From: Chryseobacterium sp. JV274
GTDB lineage: Bacteria; Bacteroidota; Bacteroidia; Flavobacteriales; Weeksellaceae
Reading direction: 5' to 3'
Length of the DNA stretch: 64,000 bases
Assembly (NCBI RefSeq): GCF_903969135.1
Contig: NZ_LR824569.1
Coordinates: 62,001-126,000 of the forward strand
Under the pieces are notes generated by a model. That model ran no database searches. It had not been told where the DNA came from and saw only the letters and a list, made by a program, of their open reading frames with translations. Below are positions 27,300 through 35,518 of this stretch, one piece after another; positions within the stretch are counted from its first letter, which is position 1; each line of letters starts with the position of its first letter. The position numbers were made by a program, and so were the translations under genes.

Positions 27300-28733
27300 T
27301 TAAATTGCCGTGAAGCTATAATAAACATTGATAGAGTAGGTGGTATTTTCCTTACCTACCAAACTTTGGGCACCCGCAGGTGATATGGTATATCTTACAT
27401 TCAGTCCCCGGTCCAAAACCGGTGCTCCATTAAACAGTATTTTTTGAGGAGTTTTGGATAAGGGAGCATTTACAGAACTTCCGTCTATACCAATTTGTAA
27501 TATGTTGGAATTGATGCTGGTCTGCAGACCGCCTTTCTTGAAATAATTTTCGTCCGATTTTACATAGAGCTCAAAATTTTCATTATTGGACAGCATAATT
27601 TGGTTTGGAATCATTTGTGACTGACCATCGGTGTATTGGGCAGCGGTATTAAAATTGAAATTTACATTGCGTCCGGAACTGGGGATGGTGATCTCCGACA
27701 GAGGAAGCACCTTTAACTGAACAGCCGTATTTTGCAAACTGTTAATTGAGTTATCTGTACTTCTGGCATTGAAGTTCAATTCAAACGTATAAGTTCCAGC
27801 TTCAAAAAAAAGGTTTTTAAAATCATCCGAAGAAACATAAAGCTCTGGAATAAAGCTGTTTCTGTTTCCCGCCACAACACTGAAATTAGCTGCGGAAAAA
27901 TTCTGAAAATCGGCAGATAAGGCTTTGGTCGTGAGTGCAGATCCATTACTACCCAATTTAATGCTTGCTATATTTCTGGTTCCTGGAACACCTTTAGAAG
28001 AAGTGAACTGAATGTTTGTAGAAGCAGCTTTCGCCCAAAAATTAAAGTCAACCGTATGTGCGATTTCCGTATTCCCCAAATCCCACACCCGCGTGCTAGT
28101 ATTGCGGTAGTCATTCAAAGAAGATATTTCTATGTATTTTGTTAAAGAATTTGTGACCCAACGCATAGATGGAGGAATGACTAAAATTGTTTTAAAATTA
28201 CGTGGTGTAAAGTCATTATAATTCTGAGTGATATCCATGGAGTAATTCCCGGCCCGGAAGGCATTAGCAGTAAATTGTGAGGCAGGAATTTTAAATGTAA
28301 AATTGATATTTCCCCGGTTGAATCCTCCCCCGATACTTAGTGATGGCGGTTCAAACCATTTTATAGCGCTTGTACTGAACGACTGAAAACCTGGTAAATA
28401 ACCTGAAAGTCCAGTATATGGCAGCTGCCCGCCCATACTTTCTAACTGCCATAGAAGAGTGGAACTGGGCAAAGTAAATGAGGAAGAAGAGTGAGTAAAA
28501 GTTGGTCCTGAAACAGAGGTAAATGTAGGAGCTGTTGGGAGTAGCCCCAAAAAGGCATAATCCCAGTTTGTTCTGTTAGCGTTCGTCATTACTCTTGTAG
28601 GTACTGAGGTAAATTCGGTCCTGTTAAAAATATTATTATCAGGAACCGACAGATACACATCCTGAGCTTTCGTGGCTGCAAACCCACAGAACATGGTAAA
28701 AATTCCTATTAGAAAAGCCCTCATCTTTTTCAT
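27300..28733 (-). CDS. Adhesin-like secreted protein with C-terminal pilin-like domain
   Basis: A 477-residue protein with signal peptide (to about residue 23, 'ATKA'). Residues 24-335 form a large beta-rich region rich in Ser, Thr, Asn and aromatics. The last 130 residues parallel the small pilins of the same locus: 'VNFNFNTAAQYTDGQ' against their 'VDFNYATAADYNSDQ', 'NENFELYVKSDENYF' against 'TKNFNVKVKAGGANF', and 'LNVRYTISPA...TYSINVYYSFTAI' against 'LNLDYTIPAA...TYTQTVTYTATAL'. A binding domain joined to a pilin domain is how tip adhesins of chaperone-usher pili are built. The ligand is unknown. It is the last gene of the assembly block, ten bases after the usher-like gene. Confidence 0.7.
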   Translation of the reverse strand: MKKMRAFLIGIFTMFCGFAATKAQDVYLSVPDNNIFNRTEFTSVPTRVMTNANRTNWDYAFLGLLPTAPTFTSVSGPTFTHSSSSFTLPSSTLLWQLESMGGQLPYTGLSGYLPGFQSFSTSAIKWFEPPSLSIGGGFNRGNINFTFKIPASQFTANAFRAGNYSMDITQNYNDFTPRNFKTILVIPPSMRWVTNSLTKYIEISSLNDYRNTSTRVWDLGNTEIAHTVDFNFWAKAASTNIQFTSSKGVPGTRNIASIKLGSNGSALTTKALSADFQNFSAANFSVVAGNRNSFIPELYVSSDDFKNLFFEAGTYTFELNFNARSTDNSINSLQNTAVQLKVLPLSEITIPSSGRNVNFNFNTAAQYTDGQSQMIPNQIMLSNNENFELYVKSDENYFKKGGLQTSINSNILQIGIDGSSVNAPLSKTPQKILFNGAPVLDRGLNVRYTISPAGAQSLVGKENTTYSINVYYSFTAI

Positions 28734-28743
28734 ACTTTTAAAT

Positions 28744-31554
28744 TTAAAACTTTTTCACCTTAATAGTGGTGTCTTTCTTCTTATATTCAAAAACTACGGT
28801 TTTTGAATACCCTTCTTTTGTCACCTGAATAGTTTGGGTGGGTTGTGTATAGCTGTATTTGTCATTTTCAATATAGAGACTGTATTTTCCATCTTTCAGG
28901 AAAAACTCAAACTCATTTTTTTGGTTAACCACGGCAGTATAGATCACCCCATCTTCACTTTTTGCATATACCACTATTCCGGTTACATCTGTTTCCAAAA
29001 CATCGTAGGCTTGCTTGATCTCCGTTAATTTCCCACTTACCCTGATGTTTTTTACCAAGCTCACTTTGCGGTTAATATTATTATGTACCATAATGACAGG
29101 ATCCATCATCAATCGGGCACCTGCACTTTCGTTCACCTTCAGTGTATAAGTACCTTCAGGCACATTCTGAAAAACTACTTTTCCATTCTTATCCGTCATC
29201 GCTACATAATTGTCCAGTTTTACAATTTCATTAGCAAGTACCGATTCGCCGGACTCCAGAAGCCCATTGAAATTTTTATCTTCAAAGAACTGGAACGTCA
29301 CTTTATGATTTCCAAGAGTCGTAGCTGTGGCAAAATATTTTTTAATCCCCACTCTAAACTGGTAATAACTGCCACTGGTTGCATATTCAGCCGTAGATTT
29401 ATAACCGGAAAGATTAAAATAACCTGTGGTAGACCATGAAGACGAAATCTTATATTCCAGATTACCGGTGATATTGCTGTTTAAATTTTTATAAAGTTCC
29501 GAATAGAAGGCTCCGGCTGAAAAAGATCCAGTCAGATTATGATTAAGCATCTGGAAATTATACGAGGCATATACATTATAGTTGGCAAAATTACGGCTTA
29601 CATCATAATAAGAATTTAAATCAAAGACACTTGTTGCGTTCCATTGGGCTGTTCCGTTGAGGGAGAATGATTTATATCTGTAAGATAAAGTTGTTTTCAA
29701 ACTGTTGAACCAGTCCGGTTTATTGTTCTCTTTTGAATAAGAATATTCCGCCGTCAGGTTCAATCCGTGGGCACCTAATGTAGTGCTGATATTGGCTTCC
29801 AGCCGGTATGAAAAAAGTTCCTGCGATGTGTAAAAATTAGCTGTTTTTTGATTTTCAACCTTTGGAGAAAGTAAAAAATTCCACTTCTTTAAAGAAAACT
29901 GATAACCTAATCCCAAAGCTTCTGTACTGTTGAAATAATAACGTAAATTAGAGGTATTCCCAGGTTGGGTTGATGCACCCTGGAAACTCAGGAACTCGGG
30001 CTCTATCTGCGAATTCTGATATTGTATAAAAGCGCGCTGAGAAGCAGAAAATTGGCGGCCAATCCTCTGATTTGAGAAAAAAGATCCCCGTTTGATCCCT
30101 GCATAACTTTTGGTAGCAAAGGAATTGACAGATTGTATATCCCAGTTCCCTATTTTCCCATCGTAATTGGCTCCCATTGAAGCGCCTGCGTTTTCATCTT
30201 TGTTCAAAAGGCCTTTTTCGTGGCTCAGACCAACCTCCGTGCGGATTGTGTTTTTATCATTAATTAAAAATGACGTTACCGCGTTCGCTACCTGTGTATC
30301 TATGTTAAGGCGCGGATCATGATCGAATATATAAGACACTTTCCCATTGAAAGATTTAGCATTCCCAAAAGCATATTTTGCGCCCATAATGGTAGATCCT
30401 TCTGTTTGTTGGAAATAAGTACCGTACAGATTATAATTATTTTCCAGCGCAAGAATTTCAATCTGATTATTTTTACCAAATTTGGTAGAAACTTTCCCGC
30501 CTCTTCCGAAAACCGGATAATCATAATCGCTGCTATTAACATTTCCCACCCTTAACACCGTATTTTTTCTCTCCAGTTCCAGCCACGTATCATACAGATT
30601 ATAACGACCGTCTTCAACATAGTAATCTGCACCAATATTGAAGCGCGATTTCAAATTCTCAGTCACCCGAAATGCTGTATTTCCCCTTAATTGAAGATAG
30701 TTGAAACCTGAACTGTTTTCATTATAGCTAATTTCTGCAAAATTACTTCCGCTCACCGCTTCGTTTCCTCTGGCAATTTGTCTGTTGTGCGATAAAATGA
30801 CTAAATAGAGTGTGTTGCTTCCCACGATTTTATTATCAAGCAGGTCTGTGACAATTGCATTAATATTAAATTCCGGATAAAGTGTATTCTGTTTTCTGAC
30901 TGCAATTTTGATTTCAACCGTTTGTTTTTCTAAACCTTCCAGAGATACGGTTTGTTGTTTTGGCATCATTTCCAAACCATCAGGAATGGATTGCAAATCA
31001 ATCTTAACGGTTCTTTTACTATAACCTTGGTTTTCTACTGTCAGCAGAATTGAGGATTGGGGCACAGCAGGGTTAATGAAATTTTCGTAGGTGGCGGTAT
31101 AAATTGCGATGTTTTTGTTCTCGTCTTTAGCAACGAAGAATGAGGCGCTTTCAGTTTTGGTAACCGTTGGGCTGGTGTACGAAACCTGGAATTTGATTTC
31201 ATTGGATCTCAGTTTCATAAAATCCACGTTGGCGATCAGTTTCACAGGAAGATTTTTAGACTGACCTGCACCTAAGGTAAATTCATTTTTGGGATAGAAA
31301 AGCAATCCCGGATATTTTTCATTAGGTATGATATTCTGAATGATAATCTCTTCAGAACTTTTATTCTCAACGACCAGGAAATTAGTAAAAGTAGAACCTT
31401 TCTCAACAGCTACAGCTACACTGTCATTTTCAAAATGGATTTGTATATCCTTCTTTTCCTGCGCAGAGGCCAAAGAAAAGTGCAGAAGAACAAATACAAA
31501 AAATAAGATTGTTCTTCTTAGGACTGATATCGATATTCCATTCTGTAGTTTCAA
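28744..31554 (-). CDS. Usher-like outer-membrane protein
   Basis: A 936-residue secreted protein. After the signal peptide (to 'SLASA'), residues 32-250 form two Ig-like domains ('FLVVENKSSEEIIIQNIIP', 'SILLTVENQGYSKRTVKIDL'). Residues 265-730 are a long run of amphipathic strands with aromatic ends, as in an outer-membrane barrel, including 'LRVGNVNSSDYDYPVFGRGG'. Residues 745-920 hold small beta domains: 'FFEDKNFNGLLESGESV', 'TDKNGKVVFQNVPEGTYTLKV' and 'FFLKDGKYSLYIENDKYSY'. The order of periplasmic domains, barrel and C-terminal beta domains matches the general plan of a fimbrial usher, and the gene lies between chaperone and adhesin. I see no close sequence match to FimD, so the usher role is inference. 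Confidence 0.6.
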   Translation of the reverse strand: MKLQNGISISVLRRTILFFVFVLLHFSLASAQEKKDIQIHFENDSVAVAVEKGSTFTNFLVVENKSSEEIIIQNIIPNEKYPGLLFYPKNEFTLGAGQSKNLPVKLIANVDFMKLRSNEIKFQVSYTSPTVTKTESASFFVAKDENKNIAIYTATYENFINPAVPQSSILLTVENQGYSKRTVKIDLQSIPDGLEMMPKQQTVSLEGLEKQTVEIKIAVRKQNTLYPEFNINAIVTDLLDNKIVGSNTLYLVILSHNRQIARGNEAVSGSNFAEISYNENSSGFNYLQLRGNTAFRVTENLKSRFNIGADYYVEDGRYNLYDTWLELERKNTVLRVGNVNSSDYDYPVFGRGGKVSTKFGKNNQIEILALENNYNLYGTYFQQTEGSTIMGAKYAFGNAKSFNGKVSYIFDHDPRLNIDTQVANAVTSFLINDKNTIRTEVGLSHEKGLLNKDENAGASMGANYDGKIGNWDIQSVNSFATKSYAGIKRGSFFSNQRIGRQFSASQRAFIQYQNSQIEPEFLSFQGASTQPGNTSNLRYYFNSTEALGLGYQFSLKKWNFLLSPKVENQKTANFYTSQELFSYRLEANISTTLGAHGLNLTAEYSYSKENNKPDWFNSLKTTLSYRYKSFSLNGTAQWNATSVFDLNSYYDVSRNFANYNVYASYNFQMLNHNLTGSFSAGAFYSELYKNLNSNITGNLEYKISSSWSTTGYFNLSGYKSTAEYATSGSYYQFRVGIKKYFATATTLGNHKVTFQFFEDKNFNGLLESGESVLANEIVKLDNYVAMTDKNGKVVFQNVPEGTYTLKVNESAGARLMMDPVIMVHNNINRKVSLVKNIRVSGKLTEIKQAYDVLETDVTGIVVYAKSEDGVIYTAVVNQKNEFEFFLKDGKYSLYIENDKYSYTQPTQTIQVTKEGYSKTVVFEYKKKDTTIKVKKF

Positions 31555-31563
31555 GACTTAATT

Positions 31564-32364
31564 TTAAAATTTAAAGTTTTTTTCGCCTACGCGTAAATCA
31601 TTGGATTCTGCCATTTTGATAATAACCACGCCAAGGAAGTTTCCTGAAATTTTCTCTGGTAAAGAAAACTGAACAACCTGATTGGTATCCGGAAGCATGG
31701 AGATGGAAATTGCTGGCAATTTTATTTCCTTACCACTGTCTGTGTTGGTGAGTTCAAACTCAACGGTGGCATCATTGATGGTGTTTCCATCATTATGGAT
31801 ACTTACTGCTACTTTTCTGTTCGCTGCATTCTCATTACTCACCTCTGAAATATTGGTAATATCCAGACTTTTTACATGGTTTCCCGGTGGAGTATAAAAG
31901 ATGTGAAGTCCCACTTCAAATAAGGTGATAATACCAATACCATTCTGAACACGTGCCTTATCTGCCTGCTGAGGAAGCTGGGTGAAAAACAGCATACTGT
32001 TCGTAACAGCAGACTGTGATGCATTTGCCGGGATCTGCATGGTCACTACAATCTCCTTTGTGCTTTTCGCAGGAACTGTTACCGCGTTTTCTAAGGTGGA
32101 TATCCAGGAGGCATTGGAAATTTTTGAACTGCCTGCTTCAAGATAAACCTTATTTCCGTCTTCTTCTCTAACCCAATCTTTGTAGTTGAGATTAAAAACA
32201 TAATCTTTATCCGAGCTATTTTGAAGCGTGACTGTCTTTGTTACTTTTTCTCCTGGATTACCTGTGAAAAACAAGCGTGTAGGCGACATAGAGATACTTT
32301 GTGCCAGAAGTGAAGAAGACCCTGTGAAGATAAAGAAAATGAAAAGGTGAATAAACTTGTGCAT
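31564..32364 (-). CDS. PapD-like periplasmic pilus chaperone
   Basis: A 266-residue protein with signal peptide (to 'LLAQS'). The first Ig-like domain starts 'ISMSPTRLFFTGNPGEKVTKTVTLQNSSDKDYVFNLNYKDW', which parallels the start of PapD/FimC chaperones, including the Arg that anchors a subunit's C-terminus. The G1-strand region 'IGIITLFEVGLHIFYTPPG' matches the alternating hydrophobic strand and 'FYRP' end of PapD; the usual Lys there appears to be His. A second Ig-like domain follows. It should cap pilin subunits in the periplasm. It lies between the pilin array and the usher-like gene. Confidence 0.75.
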   Translation of the reverse strand: MHKFIHLFIFFIFTGSSSLLAQSISMSPTRLFFTGNPGEKVTKTVTLQNSSDKDYVFNLNYKDWVREEDGNKVYLEAGSSKISNASWISTLENAVTVPAKSTKEIVVTMQIPANASQSAVTNSMLFFTQLPQQADKARVQNGIGIITLFEVGLHIFYTPPGNHVKSLDITNISEVSNENAANRKVAVSIHNDGNTINDATVEFELTNTDSGKEIKLPAISISMLPDTNQVVQFSLPEKISGNFLGVVIIKMAESNDLRVGEKNFKF

Positions 32365-32384
32365 GGTGTAAATAGTTTAATAAT

Positions 32385-32427
32385 AAAGATTCCCAAAACT
32401 ACTGAAAACATCGCAAAAGGAATCTTT
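32385..32427 (-). terminator. Hairpin between pilin and chaperone genes
   Basis: AAAGATTCC (32385-32393) pairs perfectly with GGAATCTTT (32419-32427) in the 80-bp gap between the first pilin gene and the chaperone. It has no strong T-run, so it may act as a partial terminator or RNA-end stabiliser that keeps pilin output above that of the assembly genes. Confidence 0.45.
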
Positions 32428-32444
32428 ACAAACTAAAATTTTTA

Positions 32445-32990
32445 TTATAAAGCGGTCGCAGTATAAGTTACCGTTTGTGTATAAGTTCCGGCTGGTTTAC
32501 CTAAAATATCAGGAGATGAGGATTTTGCTGCTGGAATGGTGTAGTCCAGATTCAGTGTTAATGCACTTCCAAGAGGAGCATTTGATACTAAGGTTTGATC
32601 CGTTGCAGATAAAACAACGGTGCTTTTTGTTCCGCCCATGGTTCCGGCAGCTGTAGCAGCTTTGATAGTCAGAACATTTACAGGGATCAGGTTGGTTCCA
32701 TTCATGAAATTAGCACCTCCTGCTTTTACTTTAACATTAAAGTTCTTCGTTGAAGTAACTTTTAAGGAGTTGGCTTTAGTAATTGTTTGATCAGAGTTAT
32801 AGTCTGCTGCAGTAGCATAGTTAAAGTCAACCGTATTACCAATTGCTGTACTTCCCGCGTCGATGGAGATTACATCGTTCAGGGTAATGTTTACCGTTGT
32901 GGTTGCTGTAGTATTTTGAGCTTGAACATTGTTAGTTCCTAATATGATTGCTCCAAAAGTTAAGGCTGAGATTACGATTAGTTTTTTCAT
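32445..32990 (-). CDS. Pilin-like subunit (copy 1)
   Basis: 181 residues from ATG 32990; the longer frame to 33026 runs through the promoter leader. Signal peptide to 'NNVQA', then a Thr-rich N-terminal strand 'TTATTTVNITLNDVISI' that could serve as a donor strand. An Ig-like body without Cys ends 'GTYTQTVTYTATAL'. This end and the overall size resemble spore-coat-U/DUF4402-type pilins of archaic chaperone-usher pili. It is nearly identical to copies 3 and 4. It has its own promoter and shared operator upstream; the chaperone gene follows after a hairpin. Confidence 0.7.
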   Translation of the reverse strand: MKKLIVISALTFGAIILGTNNVQAQNTTATTTVNITLNDVISIDAGSTAIGNTVDFNYATAADYNSDQTITKANSLKVTSTKNFNVKVKAGGANFMNGTNLIPVNVLTIKAATAAGTMGGTKSTVVLSATDQTLVSNAPLGSALTLNLDYTIPAAKSSSPDILGKPAGTYTQTVTYTATAL

Positions 32991-33023
32991 GATAGTAATA
33001 TTTAATTGTTCTTTTGTATACTG

Positions 33024-33092
33024 CAAATTTATAGCAGCGATAAAAGTTTCTTTGTAGTGGAAAAAGGAAGTTCATGTAGTAAAATCACTACA
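33024..33092 (-). promoter_or_regulatory. Pilin promoter with TGTAGT operator (copy 1)
   Basis: On the minus strand TAAATTTG (33031-33024) matches the -7 element. Upstream lie sites written on the plus strand as TGTAGT at 33053-33058 and 33075-33080 (22 bp apart) and ACTACA at 33087-33092. They sit where an activator would bind. The -33 region lacks a TTTG consensus. The same block precedes pilin copies 3 and 4. Confidence 0.6.
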
Positions 33093-33112
33093 GGATTATT
33101 CATTTTGTTTAA

Positions 33113-33149
33113 ATAAAAAAGCCCTCAATACCTGGAAAGTGCTGAGGGC
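33113..33149 (-). terminator. Terminator after pilin copy 2
   Basis: Reading on the minus strand, GCCCTCA (33149-33143) pairs with TGAGGGC (33127-33121), followed by a T-run. It isolates copy 2 from copy 1. Confidence 0.75.
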
Positions 33150-33169
33150 ATATATATTGATGTGTTTTT

Positions 33170-33715
33170 TTATAAAGTAGTCGCAGTATATGTTACTGTT
33201 TGGGTATAAGTTCCAGCGGGTTTACCTAAAATATCAGAAGATGAGGATTTTGCTGCTGGAATGATGTAATCCAGATTCAGTGTTAATGCACTTCCGAGAG
33301 GAGCATTGGATACTAAGGTTCTTTCTCCTGGAGATAAAACCACATCGTTTTTGGTTCCGCCCATATTTCCGGGAGCTTCTGCAACCTTGATTGTCAAAAC
33401 ATCTACAGGGATTGAGTTTGAACCATTGACGAAATGCGGTCCTCCCGCTTTTACCTTTACATTAAAATTCTTCGTTGAGGTAACTTTTAAGGAGTTGACT
33501 TTGGTAATCGTCTGATCAGAGTTATAGTCTGCTGCAGTAACATAGTTAAAAGCAACTATACCACCAATTGCTGTACTTCCTGCATCTATAGAGATCACAT
33601 CGTTCAGGGTAATATTTACCGTTGTGGTTGCGGCTGTATTTTGAGCTTGAACATTATTAGTTCCAAATATAACTACTCCAAAAGTTAAGGCTGTGATGGC
33701 GATTTGTTTTGTCAT
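33170..33715 (-). CDS. Pilin-like subunit (copy 2, diverged)
   Basis: A 181-residue paralogue of the same length and plan as copy 1, with signal peptide and the ending 'GTYTQTVTYTATTL'. It differs mainly in the middle: 'GPHFVNGSNSIPVDVLTIKVAEAPGNMGG' and 'SPGERTL' replace the shared sequence. It lies only 58 bases after copy 3. A -7 element TAGATTFG-type match (TAGATTTG, 33767-33760) is present but the TGTAGT sites are not, so it may be read through from copy 3 or expressed at a lower level. A terminator follows it. Confidence 0.7.
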   Translation of the reverse strand: MTKQIAITALTFGVVIFGTNNVQAQNTAATTTVNITLNDVISIDAGSTAIGGIVAFNYVTAADYNSDQTITKVNSLKVTSTKNFNVKVKAGGPHFVNGSNSIPVDVLTIKVAEAPGNMGGTKNDVVLSPGERTLVSNAPLGSALTLNLDYIIPAAKSSSSDILGKPAGTYTQTVTYTATTL

Positions 33716-33773
33716 GGCAGTAAGATTTAATTATTATTCTTGTTCTCTTTTGAACATTACAAATCTACAGCTG

Positions 33774-34319
33774 CTACAAAGCAGTTGCTGTATACGTTAC
33801 TGTTTGAGTATAAGTTCCGGCTGGTTTACCTAAAATATCAGAAGATGAAGATTTTGCCGCTGGAATAGTGTAGTCCAGGTTCAATGTTAATGCACTTCCA
33901 AGAGGAGCATTTGATACTAAGGTTTGATCCGTTGCAGATAAAACAACAGCGCTTTTTGTTCCGCCCATGGTTCCGGCAGCTGTAGCCGCTTTGATAGTCA
34001 GAACATTTACAGGGATCAGGTTGGTTCCATTCATGAAATTAGCACCTCCTGCTTTTACTTTAACATTAAAGTTCTTCGTTGAAGTAACTTTTAAGGAGTT
34101 GGCTTTAGTAATTGTTTGATCAAAGTTATAGTCTGCTGCAGTAGCATAGTTAAAGTCAACCGTATTACCAATTGCTGTACTTCCCGCGTCGATGGAGATT
34201 ACATCGTTCAGGGTAATGTTTACCGTTGTGGTTGCTGTAGTATTTTGAGCTTGAACATTGTTAGTTCCTAATATGATTGCTCCAAAAGTTAAGGCTGAGA
34301 TTACGATTAGTTTTTTCAT
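33774..34319 (-). CDS. Pilin-like subunit (copy 3)
   Basis: A 181-residue near-copy of copies 1 and 4; I see about three differences from copy 1 (Phe for Ser in 'AADYNFDQ', Ala for Thr in 'GTKSAVV', Ser for Pro in 'SSSSDIL'). Signal peptide, Thr-rich N-terminal strand and 'TVTYTATAL' end are all intact. It has the full promoter and operator block upstream. The identity also extends over silent positions and the upstream region, which points to recent duplication or gene conversion. Confidence 0.7.
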   Translation of the reverse strand: MKKLIVISALTFGAIILGTNNVQAQNTTATTTVNITLNDVISIDAGSTAIGNTVDFNYATAADYNFDQTITKANSLKVTSTKNFNVKVKAGGANFMNGTNLIPVNVLTIKAATAAGTMGGTKSAVVLSATDQTLVSNAPLGSALTLNLDYTIPAAKSSSSDILGKPAGTYTQTVTYTATAL

Positions 34320-34369
34320 GATAGTAATATTTAATTGTTATTTTTATTTAATTGTTCTTTTGTATACTG

Positions 34370-34438
34370 CAAATTTATAGCAGCGATAAAAGTTTCTTTG
34401 TAGTGGAAAAAGGAAGTTCATGTAGTAAAATCACTACA
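34370..34438 (-). promoter_or_regulatory. Pilin promoter with TGTAGT operator (copy 3)
   Basis: TAAATTTG (34377-34370, minus strand) with TGTAGT at 34399-34404 and 34421-34426 and ACTACA at 34433-34438. Every distance equals that in copies 1 and 4. Confidence 0.6.
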
Positions 34439-34517
34439 GGATTACTCATTGGTTTAAATAGAAAATCCCTTAATACTTTCTAAGTGTTGAGGGCGTATCT
34501 AATTCCTGTTATTTCTA

Positions 34518-34550
34518 TTATAAAGCTGTCGTGATATAAATTACCGTTGC
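34518..34550 (-). pseudogene. Remnant of a sixth pilin gene (3' end only)
   Basis: Read on the minus strand this encodes 'ATVIYITTAL' and a stop, matching the pilin ending 'QTVTYTATAL'. Upstream the frame meets a stop at once, and no more pilin sequence is found. A degraded copy of the GCCCTCA-type terminator follows at about 34464-34496. The intervening 34551-34711 shows nothing recognisable. Confidence 0.5.
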
Positions 34551-34711
34551 TTATAATTTTTCTTTAGATTTTCACAAAATTTACTGAATGTTTGGTGTGA
34601 TGTATTAATTAGATTTAAATGTCCAAAAGCATAGATTCTACCTTACAGATGACAGATACTTATTCCCGGATTTTGAATTTTATCTATATCGGTACAATAC
34701 ATACAAAATCA

Positions 34712-34732
34712 AAGGCCTCCTGAGGAAGCCTT
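34712..34732 (-). terminator. Terminator after pilin copy 4
   Basis: On the minus strand AAGGCTTCC pairs with GGAGGCCTT around TCA with one wobble pair, 40 bases after the stop of copy 4. Confidence 0.55.
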
Positions 34733-34771
34733 CGAAACACCAAATCACAAAATATTAATATGAAAATTTAT

Positions 34772-35317
34772 TTATAAAGCTGTTGCAGTATAAGTTACCG
34801 TTTGTGTATAAGTTCCTGCTGGTTTACCTAAAATATCAGAAGAAGATGATTTTGCCGCTGGAATGGTGTAGTCCAGATTCAGTGTTAATGCACTTCCAAG
34901 AGGAGCATTTGATACTAAAGTTTGATCCGTTGCAGATAAAACAACAGCGCTTTTTGTTCCGCCCATTGTTCCGGCAGCTGTAGCTGCTTTGATAGTCAAA
35001 ACATTTACAGGGATCAGGTTGGTTCCATTCATAAAATTAGCACCTCCTGCTTTTACTTTAACATTAAAGTTCTTCGTTGAAGTAACTTTTAAAGAGTTGG
35101 CTTTAGTAATTGTTTGATCAGAGTTATAGTCTGCTGCAGTAACATAGTTGAAGTCAACCGTATTACCAATTGCAGTACTTCCCGCGTCAATGGAGATTAC
35201 ATCGTTAAGGGTAATATTTACCGTTGTGGTTGCTGTAGTATTTTGAGCTTGAACATTGTTAGTTCCTAATATGATTGCTCCAAAAGTTAAGGCTGAGATT
35301 ACGATTAGTTTTTTCAT
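34772..35317 (-). CDS. Pilin-like subunit (copy 4)
   Basis: A 181-residue near-copy of copies 1 and 3, differing mainly by Val for Ala in 'NYVTAADYN'. Same signal peptide, donor-strand-like N-terminus and C-terminal strand. The full operator and promoter block lies upstream and a terminator downstream, so it is a self-contained unit. Confidence 0.7.
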   Translation of the reverse strand: MKKLIVISALTFGAIILGTNNVQAQNTTATTTVNITLNDVISIDAGSTAIGNTVDFNYVTAADYNSDQTITKANSLKVTSTKNFNVKVKAGGANFMNGTNLIPVNVLTIKAATAAGTMGGTKSAVVLSATDQTLVSNAPLGSALTLNLDYTIPAAKSSSSDILGKPAGTYTQTVTYTATAL

Positions 35318-35369
35318 GATAGTAATATTTAAATTTTATTTTTATTTAATTGTTCTCTTTTGTATACTG

Positions 35370-35438
35370 CAAATTTACAGTGGTCATAAAAGTTTCTTTG
35401 TAGTGGAAAATGGAAGTTCATGTAGTAAAATCACTACA
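35370..35438 (-). promoter_or_regulatory. Pilin promoter with TGTAGT operator (copy 4)
   Basis: TAAATTTG (35377-35370, minus strand) with TGTAGT at 35399-35404 and 35421-35426 and ACTACA at 35433-35438, the same geometry as in copies 1 and 3. Confidence 0.6.
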
Positions 35439-35460
35439 GGATTACACATTTTGCTTAAAT

Positions 35461-35501
35461 AAAAAGCCCTCAACACTTCTAAGTGTTGAGGGCTTTTTAT
35501 T
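35461..35501. terminator. Strong terminator after pilin copy 5
   Basis: A perfect 13-bp stem (35466-35478 with 35481-35493) and a two-base loop, with A-run on one side and T-run on the other. It ends the transcript of copy 5 and insulates the operator of copy 4. Confidence 0.8.
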
Positions 35502-35518
35502 TAAAAATTGATATTTAC

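Noticed and set aside
28744..31554. The 936-residue protein as a TonB-dependent receptor
   Set aside because: It lacks a plug-domain motif and TonB box, starts with Ig-like domains and ends with small beta domains, unlike SusC/TonB receptors.
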